From assembly GCA_903857865.1 (NCBI GenBank), contig CAIOGO010000020.1, forward strand, positions 1 to 43,063: 43,063 nucleotides of DNA, written 5' to 3'. The DNA is from an uncultured bacterium. GTDB lineage: Bacteria; Bipolaricaulota; Bipolaricaulia; UBA7950; UBA9294. Below the pieces are notes generated by a model. The model saw only the letters and a program-made list of their open reading frames with translations, had not been told where the DNA came from and did not search any database. The position numbers were made by a program, and so were the translations under genes. This document shows, piece by piece, positions 1-6,407 of this stretch; position 1 is the stretch's first letter, and each line of letters starts with the position of its first letter.

Positions 1-142
1 GCCTGTTCAGCGTTGCAGACTGCAACCACCTTTGCCATGGCGTACGAACTCGCTGCGTCGCAAGCGGTGAGCTGCCACAGTTTGCCCACCCCCTTCAGCT
101 TCCCGATGTAGAAGGTGTCGATGCACACGAGTTCACCCGGCG
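1..142 (-). CDS. Partial transposase, integrase (rve) core, IS481-like
   Basis: The complement of the window edge reads in one frame as PGELVCIDTFYIG followed by LWQLTACDAAS. This is the start of a DDE integrase core, with the first catalytic Asp in CIDTFY and a conserved Asp in TACDA. The wording resembles IS481-family integrase-core transposases. The rest of the gene lies outside the window. The frame stays open upstream into the sequence that precedes the RAYT remnant, so the true 5' boundary is unclear. It may be an element edge abutting the RAYT leader. Family placement is from recalled motif similarity only. Confidence 0.6.
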
Positions 143-145
143 ATG

Positions 146-193
146 GGGTCAGATCTTGACTTGACAGGTCCGGTTCACCAGACTGGCGCCATG
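146..193 (+). repeat. RAYT leader repeat, copy 1
   Basis: The segment starts GGGTCAGATCTTGACTTGAC and ends at an ATG opening MARPLR. A second copy lies on the minus strand at 36390-36342, with the same GGGTCAGATCTT(G/C)ACTTGACAGGT core and the same distance of about 45 nt to an ATG opening MARPLRVE. It is read here as the conserved 5' flank, probably with promoter, of REP-associated transposase genes. Confidence 0.6.
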
Positions 194-600
194 GCGCGTC
201 CACTACGCAATCGAGGGCTGCTTCCTCTGGAAGGAGCTGGGGAGTCGGCCGCGATTCCGAGTCGACCTGCCGACTCCTTGATCGTCTCGGTTCTACGTCA
301 CGAGTCGCGGCAACACACGGCAGGGCATCTTCCTCGTCGATCCGGATCGCCGACTGTTCCTCGACACGCTCGCTGACACGGTCCACCGCTTCGGTTGGAT
401 CTGCCACGCCTACGCCGCGAACGATCAGGCGAACGCAGTTCGCCCCTAGCAACGCGCAGCGTTGCCAATCACTATCATCTTCTCATCGAGACGCCGGAGC
501 CGAACCTGTCGCGTGGGGTGCGCCACCTGAACGGCGTCTACACCCAGGCGTTCAACCGCCGGCACTTGCGGAGCGGTCACGTGATGCAGGGCCGGTTCAG
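191..600 (+). pseudogene. Decayed REP-associated tyrosine transposase (Y1/HUH)
   Basis: Pieces of a RAYT/IS200-like transposase appear in order but in different frames. They are MARPLR at 191, then RFYVTSRGNTRQGIF and DTVHRFGWICHAY (about 288-410), then NHYHLLIETPEPNLSRG (about 467-520) and VYTQAFNRRH with GHVMQGRF (about 535-600). NHYHLL carries the HUH metal-binding pair. The frame is broken after MARPLR and again just before NHYHLL. Both breaks contain palindromic inserts: GGAGTCGG/CCGACTCC at 241-277 and two hairpins at 428-465. The catalytic-Tyr C-terminal part is lost, so no active enzyme can be made. Confidence 0.8.
428..465. repeat. Paired-hairpin REP-like element inside RAYT remnant
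   Basis: There are two adjacent perfect hairpins. GGCGAAC-GCA-GTTCGCC spans 428-444, then CCTA, then GCAACGC-GCA-GCGTTGC spans 449-465. They sit between the CHAY and NHYHLL segments of the transposase remnant, where no extra sequence belongs, and they bring a TAG stop. The two-hairpin plan matches the pairs at 4535-4580 and 4605-4646. Confidence 0.5.
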
Positions 601-645
601 AGAGGGCCGATGGACGGCCGTCGGGCGGAGTTGTATCCTCCGTCC

Positions 646-900
646 GTGGGTGAACACGCGAAGTTGTACGAGCACATCATGTTGCGGCGCTCGGACTCGA
701 ACGTCTCGTTTGCCGGGTTATGTGCGCTTCTCAAGCGGCTTGCGTTCGAAGAGCGCATCCGGGGCGGCCACCACATCTTCACCATGAGCCAGGTGGAAGA
801 GATCCTCAACCTGCAGCCGAAGAGCGGAAGGGCCAAGCCGTACCAGGTGAAGCAGATACGCGGTGTGATCCTGAGGTACAATCTGCACTTGGAGGACTAG
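646..900 (+). CDS. hicA: HicA-type toxin (mRNA interferase family)
   Basis: This small basic protein of 84 residues contains LAFEERIRGGHHIFT and the C-terminal block ILNLQPKSGRAKPYQVKQIR. That wording matches the HicA branch usually written GFEERIRGSHHIF...ILNLQP...AKPYQVKQVR. HicA toxins are dsRBD-fold mRNA-cleaving enzymes, and the His in the GGHHIF segment is the expected active-site position. A GTG at 646 gives the usual family length and N-terminus. An ATG at 679 would be shorter, and no strong ribosome-binding site decides between them. The gene ends 2 nt before hicB, the usual toxin-first HicAB order. It lies directly downstream of the transposase remnant. Confidence 0.75.
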   Translation: MGEHAKLYEHIMLRRSDSNVSFAGLCALLKRLAFEERIRGGHHIFTMSQVEEILNLQPKSGRAKPYQVKQIRGVILRYNLHLED

Positions 901-902
901 CC

Positions 903-1115
903 ATGGATTCGAAGTACGAGATCATCATCTTCTGGAGCCACGAAGACAGCGCGTTCGTCGCCGAGGTTCCGGAGCTTTCGGGCTGCATGGCCGATGGCGA
1001 GACCTATCAGGAGGCCTTGTCGAACGCCGAACAGATCATCCGGGAATGGGTCGAAACAGCGAAGGAACTCGGAAGATCTGTCCCACAGCCAAGAGGGCGA
1101 CTCGCCTACGCCTAG
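903..1115 (+). CDS. hicB: HicB-type antitoxin
   Basis: The product has 70 residues. YEIIIFWSHEDSAFVAEVPELSGCMADGETYQEALSNAE is the typical HicB partial RNase-H-fold domain, with the hallmark pattern of E-x-PELSGC followed by a Gly and an amphipathic helix. It ends after RGRLAYA, so no separate C-terminal DNA-binding domain is present, as in many short HicB proteins. It is translationally coupled to hicA, with a 2-nt gap. The expected role is to bind and neutralise HicA and repress the pair. Confidence 0.85.
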   Translation: MDSKYEIIIFWSHEDSAFVAEVPELSGCMADGETYQEALSNAEQIIREWVETAKELGRSVPQPRGRLAYA

Positions 1116-1345
1116 AAGAATGGGACTGCGGCGACGGGGTTCGGTCCTGCATTTACGCCTTCCGCGCTCGCACGTTGCGCCCTCTCTCGCACTCTCGTCC
1201 GCCCGTCTCCTCGGAACCGCCCTGGGTTTGAGCAATGCAGAGCTTGACTACACCGTCGCAGCCGCTCCGCGCAGGAGTGTTGCCCGCTGCAGACCAGTGC
1301 GCCACAATGGATACGAGAAGCGCGCTGGAAGGAGAGGAACGCCAC

Positions 1346-1837
1346 ATGACGCTCAGAGCTCTACTCGTCGTGTACTCGTATCACCACAAGAACACAGAGG
1401 CCATCGCGAAGGCTTTCGCGCCGGTGCTTGCTGCCAAGATCGTGACGCCACAGGAAGTAGATCCGACGGAGGTCGCGGGATACGACCTCGTGGGCTTCGG
1501 CTCAGGGATCTACGACGCACGACACCACACATCTCTGCTCGATCTGGCAGACCGGCTGCCACACATCTCGGACAGGAATGCGTTCATCTTCTCGACCTGC
1601 GGAATCCCAGCGTTCGGATTCTCTCAGGGGTTCGTTCTGAAGAACCACACGGCGCTGCGGGAGAAGCTCGTGTCCAAGGGCTACAAGATCGTCGATGAGT
1701 TCGGCTGCGTCGGCTGGAACACGAATAGCTTCCTCAGGTTCTTCGGCGGCCTCAACAAGGGTCGACCGAACGCTGAGGACCTCAAGCGCGCTGAGGACTT
1801 CGCGCGGGGTCTGACCCAGAAGATGCGCGACCCGTAG
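1346..1837 (+). CDS. Flavodoxin-domain protein
   Basis: The product has 163 residues. The N-terminal strand and loop VVYSYHHKNTEAIAKAF fits the flavodoxin phosphate-binding loop that holds the FMN phosphate. It is followed by a YDLVGFGSGIYDARHH segment and an IFSTCGIP strand-loop, as in flavodoxin/menaquinone-dependent protoporphyrinogen-oxidase-like domains. GGAGAGGAA at 1331-1339 is a good ribosome-binding site for the ATG at 1346, so a longer open frame from 1235 is not used. It probably transfers electrons or reduces quinone-type substrates in the cytoplasm. No partner gene is adjacent; it lies between toxin-antitoxin pairs. Confidence 0.8.
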   Translation: MTLRALLVVYSYHHKNTEAIAKAFAPVLAAKIVTPQEVDPTEVAGYDLVGFGSGIYDARHHTSLLDLADRLPHISDRNAFIFSTCGIPAFGFSQGFVLKNHTALREKLVSKGYKIVDEFGCVGWNTNSFLRFFGGLNKGRPNAEDLKRAEDFARGLTQKMRDP

Positions 1838-1887
1838 CCGGCAAGTCCGGAGAGTCCGGGCTGGAGACTGCTCGCTCCCGTGCGCGT

Positions 1888-2115
1888 CTACGACGGCGTC
1901 TTCTCCAGATGCCGAGCGACGAGGACTTTGATCAGAGCTTGTCGCGGCACGCCGAGCCGCTTCGCCTCGCGGTCGAGCGACTCGACCATCCAGATCGGGA
2001 AGTCGACGTTCACCCTCTTCTGCTCGTGCCCCGGCCGGCGCGCCTTCGAGAGGTCGAGGAACTGCGTCACGTCCTCGCCGTCATCGAACCTGCGATCAAG
2101 ATCCTTCGCTTTCAT
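1888..2115 (-). CDS. brnA: BrnA-like antitoxin (ribbon-helix-helix)
   Basis: The 75-residue product has KRVNVDFPIWMVESLDREAKRLGVPRQALIKVLVARHLE at the C-terminus. This is a CopG/BrnA-type ribbon-helix-helix in which the short strand KRVNVDFP sits in the DNA major groove. It starts inside the last codons of brnT (20-nt overlap), the standard BrnTA arrangement. BrnA proteins dimerise, repress their own operon and neutralise BrnT. The ATG at 2115 is used because upstream residues in the same frame overlap the toxin and show no family similarity. Confidence 0.8.
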   Translation of the reverse strand: MKAKDLDRRFDDGEDVTQFLDLSKARRPGHEQKRVNVDFPIWMVESLDREAKRLGVPRQALIKVLVARHLEKTPS

Positions 2116-2365
2116 ACCACGACACCTCCTCCCGGTGCGACCGGCGCACGGAGATGATCCGAATCCGTTCCCCGCGGCGTGTGATGACTGCCGACCACCA
2201 AGCATCGCCGATCTTGCCGATGATCAGCGAACGCGGCTCGTCATCTGTCCGCGCCGGGATCCCCATCAGGTCCGGATCATCCCAAAGAGCCTGCGCGTCA
2301 ACGAAGTTGACTCCATGCTTGGCGGCATTCGCTGCGCTCTTCGCAGGGTCGAATTCGAACTCCAT
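2096..2365 (-). CDS. brnT: BrnT-like ribonuclease toxin
   Basis: The 89-residue product is a full-length BrnT. EFEFDPAKSAANAAKHGVNF opens the family's RelE-like fold, followed by ALWDDP, then RSLIIGKIGD and ERIRIISVRRSHREE at the end. The family cleaves RNA, and the C-terminal Arg/His-rich strand holds catalytic residues. The ATG at 2365 starts the family-typical FEFD(P)xK motif. A TATAAT box lies at 2378-2373 on this strand, so the transcript would begin within about a base of the ATG, and a leaderless mRNA is likely. Confidence 0.85.
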   Translation of the reverse strand: MEFEFDPAKSAANAAKHGVNFVDAQALWDDPDLMGIPARTDDEPRSLIIGKIGDAWWSAVITRRGERIRIISVRRSHREEVSWYESEGS

Positions 2366-2372
2366 GGTGCGG

Positions 2373-2402
2373 ATTATATACCTCGCCGGTATCCCGCGGC
2401 AA
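2373..2402 (-). promoter_or_regulatory. Predicted sigma70 promoter of brnTA
   Basis: On the minus strand TTGCCG (2402-2397) is followed after 18 nt by a perfect TATAAT (2378-2373). The expected start is near 2366, immediately before the brnT ATG at 2365, which predicts leaderless translation. Confidence 0.55.
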
Positions 2403-2492
2403 CCGTATGAGCACCGCGGAGTGCGGCTTGCCCCGCCGTGAGTCGTCGGCGCGAGGACGCGCATCACACATCACGCTCATGCCGATCCGCCG

Positions 2493-2521
2493 TTGGCGCA
2501 GCGCCCCGCGCGGGTTATACT
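2493..2521 (+). promoter_or_regulatory. Predicted promoter of first mazEF-like pair
   Basis: TTGGCG (2493-2498), a 17-nt spacer and TATACT (2516-2521) form a good sigma70-type promoter. The expected start is about 2528, the same base as the antitoxin ATG, again implying a leaderless transcript. Confidence 0.5.
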
Positions 2522-2527
2522 CCAGGT

Positions 2528-2764
2528 ATGAAGACCGCGATCTCGATCCCCGACGATCTCTTCCAGCAGGCTGAGCGCCTGGCGCGGCGGGCGGGCACGA
2601 CGCGGAGTCATCTCTACTCGAGCGCGGTACGCGAGTACCTGGCGCGGCACGCTCCCGACGAGGTGACCACAGCCATGGATCGCGTCTGCGATGCCGTGGG
2701 GAATGCGCGGGACCCATTCGCAGATGCGGCCGCAAGACGCACGCTGGAGCGGACGGAGTGGTGA
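2528..2764 (+). CDS. Ribbon-helix-helix antitoxin of MazF pair 1
   Basis: The 78-residue product opens KTAISIPDDLFQQAERLARRAGTTRSHLYSSAVREYLARH. This is a CopG/MetJ-type ribbon-helix-helix: strand KTAISIPD, helix, SRSHL-like turn, helix. Such N-terminal domains bind the operator, while the acidic tail binds the toxin. It overlaps the MazF-type toxin gene by a few bases. The ATG at 2528 follows a TATACT box by 7 nt and has no separate ribosome-binding site, consistent with leaderless start. It is a CopG-type rather than an AbrB-type MazE. Confidence 0.8.
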   Translation: MKTAISIPDDLFQQAERLARRAGTTRSHLYSSAVREYLARHAPDEVTTAMDRVCDAVGNARDPFADAAARRTLERTEW

Positions 2765-3102
2765 TCGCGCAAGGCGAGGTGTGGTGGGCTGACCTTCCTG
2801 CTCCCACCGGATCCGCTCCGGGCTTCCGCCGGCCCGTGATCGTCGCCCAGAGCGATGCGCTGAACCGGAGTCACTTGGGAACCGTCGTTTGCGTGCCCCT
2901 GACGAGCAACCTCGCTTGGGCTGAAGCCCCGGGCTGCGTCCATCTTCCAGCTCGCACGACGGGATTGCCCAAGGATTCCGTGGCGAACGCGGCGCAGCTC
3001 GTCACGCTGGATCGAGTCCTTCTCACAGAGCGGGCGGGGCAGCTCCCCCGCGCGAAGCTCGATCTCGTGCTGGTCGCGATCGACGTCGTCCTCGGCCGCT
3101 AG
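2758..3102 (+). CDS. mazF: MazF/PemK-type endoribonuclease toxin 1
   Basis: The 114-residue product carries GEVWWADLPAPTGSAPGFRRPVIVAQSD, the conserved MazF opening (x-G-x-(I/V)-(W/Y)-x-x-(D/N)-hPxxGsexxktRPvvIlQ), then VVCVPLTSNL and KDSVANAAQLVTLDR. These correspond to the PlTs and (D/K)(S)-x-(a/v)-x-x-x-Q-(i/l)-x-(t/s)-(l/v)-(d)-(k/r) blocks of the SH3-like fold. MazF cleaves single-stranded RNA at short specific sequences. GTG codons at 2758 and 2761 both fit, and both lie at the antitoxin stop, so translation is coupled. Confidence 0.88.
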   Translation: MVIAQGEVWWADLPAPTGSAPGFRRPVIVAQSDALNRSHLGTVVCVPLTSNLAWAEAPGCVHLPARTTGLPKDSVANAAQLVTLDRVLLTERAGQLPRAKLDLVLVAIDVVLGR

Positions 3103-3165
3103 CCCGCACCAGCGCGCCGGGCTCTGACCGTTGGCTGGACGAAGCAAGTGAAGGAGGCATTCGGG

Positions 3166-3648
3166 ATGGCACGAGAGAACAAGGTACTGAAGGTGGGGGA
3201 CAAGGCCCCTGATTTCGCGTTGCCCGACGCGCTCACCGGTGAGACGGTCAGGTTGGCCGACCTCCTGGGGAAGCCCGTTCTCGTCTACTTCGGCCGCGGC
3301 ACCTGGTGCCCAACTTGCCGCAAGTGGATGAGCGAAATCGAGAAGAACATGCCGGAGCTTGAGAAGAGGGGAGCCCGGGCGGTGGCGATCATGGCCCAGG
3401 ACCCTGCCCGCATGCAGGACTACCTCAAGAGCCACTCCCATCCCTTCCCTGTCCTGGCGGACGCCGAACGCAAGGTCGTGAGGGAATACGGCGTGTACGT
3501 CAGGGCCAACTTCGAGTCCATCAACATCGCCCGCCCGGCCAACTTCGTTCTAAACACCGCGGGGACGATCCGCTTCATCCACGTCTCGAGCGTCCAGTTC
3601 GAGTTCGCGTCGTTTGACGACATCCTCGCCACCGTCGACGCCATGTAG
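3166..3648 (+). CDS. Peroxiredoxin (AhpC/TSA or Bcp-like)
   Basis: The 160-residue thioredoxin-fold protein has GDKAPDFALPDA at residues 11-22. The active-site loop is GTWCPTCRKW, with C48 and C51 in CxxC spacing instead of the single peroxidatic Cys of PxxxTxxC. It also has FPVLADAERKVVREYGVY, the usual middle block of AhpC/TSA proteins. It should reduce peroxides or act as a thiol oxidoreductase in the cytoplasm, as no signal peptide is seen. AAGGAGG ends 7 nt before the ATG at 3166, deciding this start over the GTG at 3148. It lies alone between two MazF pairs. Confidence 0.85.
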   Translation: MARENKVLKVGDKAPDFALPDALTGETVRLADLLGKPVLVYFGRGTWCPTCRKWMSEIEKNMPELEKRGARAVAIMAQDPARMQDYLKSHSHPFPVLADAERKVVREYGVYVRANFESINIARPANFVLNTAGTIRFIHVSSVQFEFASFDDILATVDAM

Positions 3649-3734
3649 AAACGACAGCAGGAGAAACAGGGACACAAACCCTATTCCTCTTCTCGCGTGG
3701 CCGGGGAACGAGGTCTGGGCGACGTGATCAGCGC

Positions 3735-3763
3735 TTGACGCAGCGCATCGCGGTGATTACTGT
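3735..3763 (+). promoter_or_regulatory. Predicted promoter of second mazEF pair
   Basis: TTGACG (3735-3740), 17 nt, then TACTGT (3758-3763) precede the antitoxin GTG at 3789. The transcript would have a short leader carrying the GGAGG ribosome-binding site at 3777-3781. Confidence 0.4.
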
Positions 3764-3788
3764 GTACTTACGCCCCGGAGGTGAGGCA

Positions 3789-4037
3789 GTGAAGGCCAAG
3801 CTTGTTCGGATTGGCAACTCGAGAGGCATTCGGCTCCCCAAGCTGCTTATCGACCAAGTGGGACTGGCGGACGAAGTCGACCTCGAAGTCCGGGAAGGGC
3901 AGATCGTGATCTCCGCCTCCGAGCCCGCCCGGAGCGGTTGGGCGGCTGCGGCACGCGCCATGGCGGATCGCCATGAGGACGCGCCCCTCGACCCCTATGT
4001 GCCGAGCCACTTCGACGATCGAGAGTGGAAGTGGTGA
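3789..4037 (+). CDS. mazE: MazE-like AbrB-fold antitoxin 2
   Basis: The 82-residue product opens KAKLVRIGNSRGIRLPKLLI, followed by GLADEVDLEVREGQIVI. This is the swapped-hairpin AbrB/MazE DNA-binding domain (the (L/V)xxxGNSxGIRLPK consensus). The C-terminal tail is acidic and hydrophobic and ends HFDDREWKW, like the segment MazE threads along MazF. The GTG at 3789 has GGAGGTG just upstream and gives the family-typical N-terminus; the in-frame ATG at 3735 would add an unrelated extension. The stop overlaps the mazF ATG (TGATG). Confidence 0.88.
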   Translation: MKAKLVRIGNSRGIRLPKLLIDQVGLADEVDLEVREGQIVISASEPARSGWAAAARAMADRHEDAPLDPYVPSHFDDREWKW

Positions 4038-4366
4038 TGGCGCTCGACGTACTCCGTGGCCACGTCTACCTCGTGTCGCTCGACCCAACCATCGGCCAGG
4101 AGATCCAGAAGACGAGGCCCTGCGTGGTCGTGTCGCCCGACGAGCTGAACGCTCACATGAGTACGTGCATTATCGCGCCGATGACCACGGCGAGCCACGC
4201 GTACCCGTTCCGTGTTCCTTGCCGGTTCCAGGGCAGGGCTGGGTATGTCGTCCTCGACCAGATCCGCAGGGTGGACCGTATACGGCTCGTGAAGAGGCTC
4301 GGGCGGCTCTCTAGTCCAGCGCTCGAGAACTCACTTCGGGCGTTGGAGGAGATGTTCGCGCCGTAG
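4037..4366 (+). CDS. mazF: MazF endoribonuclease toxin 2
   Basis: The 109-residue product has all MazF blocks: RGHVYLVSLDPTIGQEIQKTRPCVVVSPDELN, then CIIAPMTTASHAYPFRVPC, then GYVVLDQIRRVDRIRLVKRLGRL. It is close to the well-known MazF of the GxEixKTRPcvVvSpDelN type. The gene is translationally coupled to mazE by a TGATG overlap. It differs clearly from the MazF at 2758-3102 and has a different antitoxin fold, so the two pairs are not a recent duplication. Confidence 0.92.
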   Translation: MALDVLRGHVYLVSLDPTIGQEIQKTRPCVVVSPDELNAHMSTCIIAPMTTASHAYPFRVPCRFQGRAGYVVLDQIRRVDRIRLVKRLGRLSSPALENSLRALEEMFAP

Positions 4367-4400
4367 ATGCGGGGCGGGACCCGCCACAAGGGAGGTAGCG

Positions 4401-4560
4401 ATGCGACGATTCCTGATCGTCGCGGAGCGAGCGGGCGCGAGCTTCTCGCCTACTCGACAGATCCTCCAGGGTGCGTTGCCACAGGCAAGACTTGGGGCGA
4501 TGGGGTCTACCATCGGATCTGCGCAGGGACGGTGGCTGCCCAGCTCGTCTGGGCAGCTAG
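4401..4560 (+). pseudogene. Frameshifted HicB-type antitoxin remnant
   Basis: ATG at 4401 behind GGAGGT (4391-4396) begins MRRFLIVAERAGASF, the start of a full-length HicB (family form MRRYLVVIERAGxNFSAYSPDLPGCVATG). The match then moves one frame to AYSTDPPGCVATGKT, meaning one base was lost near 4446-4448. A further match, GSAQGRWLPSSS, resembling the LRxDGLPVPxxSS block, returns in the first frame near 4520-4553. At least two frameshifts make it non-functional. No hicA partner is visible. It is a different HicB type from the intact one at 903-1115. Confidence 0.7.
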
Positions 4561-4647
4561 GGAGTTGCCAGCGCAACTCCTGGCTGGTCCGGCGCGATGT
4601 AGACGGCTGCTCGCCGCGAGCAGCCGGAGAGTTGCTGCGGCAACTCC
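4535..4647. repeat. Cluster of four hairpins (two paired-hairpin units)
   Basis: There are four perfect stems. GCTGCCCAG/CTGGGCAGC spans 4535-4557 and GGAGTTGC/GCAACTCC spans 4561-4580, separated by TAG. GGCTGCTCG/CGAGCAGCC spans 4605-4625 and GAGTTGC/GCAACTC spans 4629-4646, separated by GGA. The order is type A, type B, A', B', with the B stems sharing GAGTTGC. It overlaps the dead end of the hicB remnant. The plan matches the pair at 428-465 inside the RAYT remnant and resembles REP/BIME elements. Confidence 0.6.
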
Positions 4648-4869
4648 TTCACCGTAGGCTCCACAACGCAGTTCTGACGCCTGTCATGGAACTTCCGCTT
4701 CCACGAACCTTCCTTCTTCTTTTCACTTCCATCCTAGCACCCAACCTGGGCAGTCCTCGTAAGGAGTGCGGCGTTGGTCGGAAGACGTTGCGCTGTTACC
4801 ATGCAGCTGGCCAATGCCCAAGCACGCACTGTGAGGGGCTCGGATCGCGGTGAATCGGGAGGCAGGAAC

Positions 4870-6114
4870 TTGACGAGACGCAAACCAGAGCAGCAAGTGC
4901 GGAGAGCAGGCGAAACGCGCCAATCGCTCTTGCGCGCTGGGGAGCAGGTGTTCAGCGAGCGCGGGTATCACGAGGCGTCCGTCTCGGCAATCTGTCAGTA
5001 CGCCGGGCTTGCCAACGGGACGTTCTATCGGCATTTCGAGAACAAAGAGGAGATCTTCGCTGTGCTGGTCGAGCAGCTCCAGTGGGCGATGCGCGAGCGG
5101 ATTGAGCGGGCTGCCGATGGGGCGGGGAGTTGTCAAGTGGCGCTCACGCGAGCCTGTCGAAGCGTCCTCTCCTATGCAGAAGAGGAGTCTGCCCTGTATC
5201 GAGTCGGGCGGAGCGCCGAGTCGATGAAGATGGGAATCCATAGGCAGTTTCGCGCGAACCTCGCGGACGCCTTGCGTGAGATTCTCAGCGCAGGGATCCG
5301 GGCTGGCGAGTTGCGGCCCGTCGATCCGAACATAGCAGCCTACGCTTTGTTGGGGATCATCGAGTTCACAGTCATGCGGTACGTGCTCTGGGAACCGGGC
5401 TCTCTCGACGAGCGAGTGCTGGAGACGCTCGATTCCCTGATCCTTCGCGGATTCGACTCCGGGAGAGAGCCGACGCACGTCCCGAGAGAGGCAACGGAGG
5501 CTCCCCCGCGCCTCTCCAGCAATGGAGCGGGGGAGCTGCACGGCGGCGAGGCCACACGACAGGCGCTGCTCGCAGCGGCCGAGCGGTTGTTCGGGCAGGC
5601 GGGGTTCTACCAGACGCCGATCTCAGGGATCACGTACGTTGCGAGCGTGGCGCAGGGCACATTCTACCTCTACTTCCCGAGCAAGGTGGCCGTGTTTGTA
5701 GAGCTCGTACGCGAGATCAACCGGCAATTCCGGCTTGATGAGCAGGCTGCGCTCGCTGGACTCGTCGATCGCCGCGAAATCGAGCGAGTGGGCTTTCGGA
5801 CCTTCTTCCGGTTCATCGATGCACACCGGAGCGCCTATCGGATTCTGCGAGAAGCCGAACTGGTCGATCCGGAAACGGGACGCTGGTACTACGAGCGCCT
5901 CGCCAGGGGCTACATGCGAGGCTTGCACGGTGGCATGGACCGAGGGGAGATCCGCGCCCTAGCCCTCGAGCCGTTGGCATACGCTCTGCTGGGAGTCGGC
6001 CATTCGGTGGCCTTGTGGGGGCAATCAGACGGAGCGGAAGCCGTGATCACCGAGAGCATGGTGGCGGCGCTGCTCGACGTTCTCGAACGAGGTGTTGCGG
6101 CCGACCCCTCCTAA
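4870..6114 (+). CDS. Tandem double TetR-family transcriptional regulator
   Basis: The 414-residue product is two TetR units in one chain. The first DNA-binding domain has RQSLLRAGEQVFSERGYHEASV then LANGTFYRHFENKEEIF (about residues 17-65). The second begins ATRQALLAAAERLFGQAGF near residue 226, with VAQGTFYLYFPSK. Each is followed by an all-helical ligand/dimer domain. A single TetR is usually about 200 residues. GGGAGG at 4857-4862 lies 7 nt before the TTG at 4870, which is preferred over the ATG at 4801. It lies just upstream of, and in line with, the catabolic operon, so it is the probable local repressor. Confidence 0.85.
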   Translation: MTRRKPEQQVRRAGETRQSLLRAGEQVFSERGYHEASVSAICQYAGLANGTFYRHFENKEEIFAVLVEQLQWAMRERIERAADGAGSCQVALTRACRSVLSYAEEESALYRVGRSAESMKMGIHRQFRANLADALREILSAGIRAGELRPVDPNIAAYALLGIIEFTVMRYVLWEPGSLDERVLETLDSLILRGFDSGREPTHVPREATEAPPRLSSNGAGELHGGEATRQALLAAAERLFGQAGFYQTPISGITYVASVAQGTFYLYFPSKVAVFVELVREINRQFRLDEQAALAGLVDRREIERVGFRTFFRFIDAHRSAYRILREAELVDPETGRWYYERLARGYMRGLHGGMDRGEIRALALEPLAYALLGVGHSVALWGQSDGAEAVITESMVAALLDVLERGVAADPS

Positions 6115-6297
6115 GAGCGAACGGAAGGACGGCATCGCGGGCAGGCAGGTCTCCCGAGGCAGGGCCTGGGCCGACTGCGATTCGCGTAGGGCAGCTACCA
6201 GGTACGTCCTGACGCATCTCGTCGGGGGAGCGCCGCCGCCGTCCGGCGCTGAAGCCTGTTGCCTAGCTCACCTTCATCCTCTGCCTGAGCGGCGCGA

Positions 6298-6369
6298 TTG
6301 ACGAAGACCCAAATCCATGATAGCGTGAGACCTGAGTCAGGTGTCACGAGTTCGTCGTGTCGGCGACAC
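6298..6369 (+). promoter_or_regulatory. Operon promoter with two 13-bp palindromes
   Basis: TTGACG (6298-6303), 17 nt and TAGCGT (6321-6326) form a plausible promoter for the thiolase operon. At the expected start lies ACCTGAGTCAGGT (6330-6342), a perfect palindrome around a central G whose near-symmetry extends to 19 bp. A second, different palindrome, GTGTCGGCGACAC (6357-6369), is centred 27 bp downstream. Both precede the ATG at 6408 and are candidate operators for the tandem TetR regulator. Confidence 0.45.
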
Positions 6370-6407
6370 CGCGGAGACGAGTCCTGGGGAAGCCATAGGG
6401 AGGCGTC

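Noticed and set aside
4561-4646. GTTGC-bearing hairpins as integron attC sites among toxin-antitoxin cassettes
   Set aside because: The stems are too short and lack the R'/R'' core pattern GTTRRRY...RYYYAAC with asymmetric bulges; no integron integrase is seen.
6229-6250. AGCGCCG/CGGCGCT stem as terminator of the TetR gene
   Set aside because: The stem is only 7 bp with an 8-nt GC-rich loop and no T-run on either strand.
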